Assembly: GCA_937862885.1 (NCBI GenBank)
Contig: CALMEE010000131.1
Span: 1 to 57,450, forward strand
Direction: 5' to 3'
DNA: 57,450 nt
From: an uncultured Planctomycetaceae bacterium
Lineage (GTDB): Bacteria; Planctomycetota; Planctomycetia; Pirellulales; Pirellulaceae
Made by a program: the position numbers and the translations under genes. The notes beneath the pieces were generated by a model. That model was given only the letters and a program-made list of their open reading frames with translations. It ran no database searches and was not told the DNA's origin. Positions within the stretch are counted from its first letter, which is position 1, and the number at the start of each line of letters is the position of its first letter. Positions 56,558-57,450 of the stretch are shown here, one piece after another.

Positions 56558-57202
56558 ATGTGGTACTTATTGGCACAAACAACCGCCGTCGAAGCTTCGT
56601 GGCCTCAGGTTTTCAACTGGGTCGCAATGCCCTGCGTGCTTTTGTTGTCTTTGATCGTCGCTGTGTGTGTCTTTTTCCAAAACCGGAATCAACGTCGGAT
56701 TGACCGAGCACTTTCGCTCTATCAATCTTTGATGACAAGTGAGTTCCTGACGAAAGCGCGGCTCATATCGCAACAGTACTTGCTTCCTTCACAAAACAAC
56801 CCTCACTTCGCAAAATTGAGTACTCTGAACTACGAAGAGCTTGATCTTGAACTCCGCAAACCTGAATACGAAAAGGACGTCCGATTCTACATTCGTGCAA
56901 TACCGAACTTCTTTCACACGGTACACCTTGCTCGGAAAAACGGTTAAATTCGACATGATGAGAAGCTATTCTCCCAGATTTACGCTTGGTATTGGGTAAA
57001 CATCATGGAACTGCACACGAAAGGACTCGAAGAGCATGAGATGTACTCAGAGCAAAAGTGGATGTGCACGGATTCTGACAAATGGAAAGAGCAACAAAAA
57101 TACAGCGATCGTCTTCTTAAACTTGCTGCATCGCAGGAAATCGAACACGACAATGCCGAACCAAGCGGTGAACCGGAGACACCTGAGTCATCGTGTCAAT
57201 AG
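56558..57202 (+). pseudogene. interrupted membrane protein cassette gene (DUF4760-like)
   Basis: One frame runs from ATG 56558 to TAG 57202, but it contains TAA at 56945 after about 129 codons. The product would have an N-terminal membrane segment (VAMPCVLLLSLIVAVCVFF), then a helical region (NQRRIDRALSLYQSLMTSEF) similar in style to DUF4760 proteins. After the stop the frame stays open for 85 codons (IYAWYWVNIMELHTKGLEEH). The last codons are encoded by the attC-like repeat. A nonsense mutation is the simplest reading, and the family call is weak. Confidence 0.6.
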
Positions 57203-57450
57203 GTTTAAGTGAATTTTTGAGGTTTATTTTGGGCCGACATCGTCGAGATATTGAAAGGTTTTCCGCTGCGCAATTCGTCTGGGAAGAAACCGAGTCAGTC
57301 GACACAGGCGATACCTCGATCGCTCACGCAGTCAGCTTGTGAACCAACGGCGAACCTCGCTGAGCCAAATGATTCAAATGGGTGGCCTCGTCGTAGGGCG
57401 TGCTGGTCTTCCAGCAGAATTAAATGATCCGAATCCTATTCCGTTGAACG
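57155..57450 (+). repeat. long inverted repeat, right copy (includes attC-like family B)
   Basis: It is the reverse complement of 17750-18045 at roughly 88% identity and runs to the window edge, so it may extend further. It begins with the family-B attC-like sequence and continues with about 200 non-coding bases. Confidence 0.85.

Overview
The window reads as chromosome of a planctomycete, most likely of the Pirellulaceae. The evidence is a YTV-repeat cell-wall-type protein, a DUF1559 prepilin-like protein paired with a small regulatory-domain lipoprotein, a DUF1573 protein, a Tat-exported sugar isomerase followed by a Tat-exported Gfo/Idh/MocA oxidoreductase, and many TTG or GTG starts. This placement rests on gene content only.

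Layout. 1-7.5 kb: housekeeping and metabolic genes. These are an anmK-like gene running off the left edge, a C26-type glutamine amidotransferase without its catalytic Cys, an OleA-like KAS III, and a cbs-cgl-udk operon for reverse transsulfuration and uridine salvage. 7.7-19.6 kb: a chromosomal integron. A dead, N-terminally truncated IntI remnant (about 19.01-19.60 kb, + strand) diverges from an array of cassettes on the - strand. The cassettes are separated by about 90-bp imperfect inverted repeats with AAC/GTT cores (attC). Two copies of an attI/Pc-like leader, each with a 17-bp-spaced promoter, head the array. Cassette genes include two VOC proteins, DinB and ClbS/DfsB-type proteins, a nucleotidyltransferase, an ankyrin protein, an Apea/HEPN-like protein, an HNH nuclease, a PD-(D/E)XK-like nuclease and a full Hanks kinase. 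At least two cassettes are non-coding and carry a conserved promoter-like sequence.

19.6-55.7 kb: core genes. In order: a porin, an RmlD-like reductase, trpF, ahcY, two parS sites with parAB, tRNA-Pro, a MaoC protein, an exopolysaccharide-type trio (Wzz-like protein, ExeA-like ATPase, P-loop-less BY-kinase-like protein) with a polysaccharide deacetylase, the DUF1573 and DUF1559 proteins, a flavin oxidoreductase, tRNA-Gln and rex, the YTV protein, exported MsrB, DusB, the isomerase/oxidoreductase pair, exported MsrA, purL-purQ and an outer-membrane beta-barrel protein.

55.9-57.45 kb: a second, decayed cassette stretch, now on the + strand. It ends in a roughly 295-bp sequence that is an inverted copy of 17.75-18.05 kb. 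The two integron segments therefore flank about 39 kb of core genes in opposite orientations, which suggests an inversion or a split array. The integron is the most unusual part of the window. Its platform looks dead, but its cassettes carry their own promoters and several plausible defence or stress genes.
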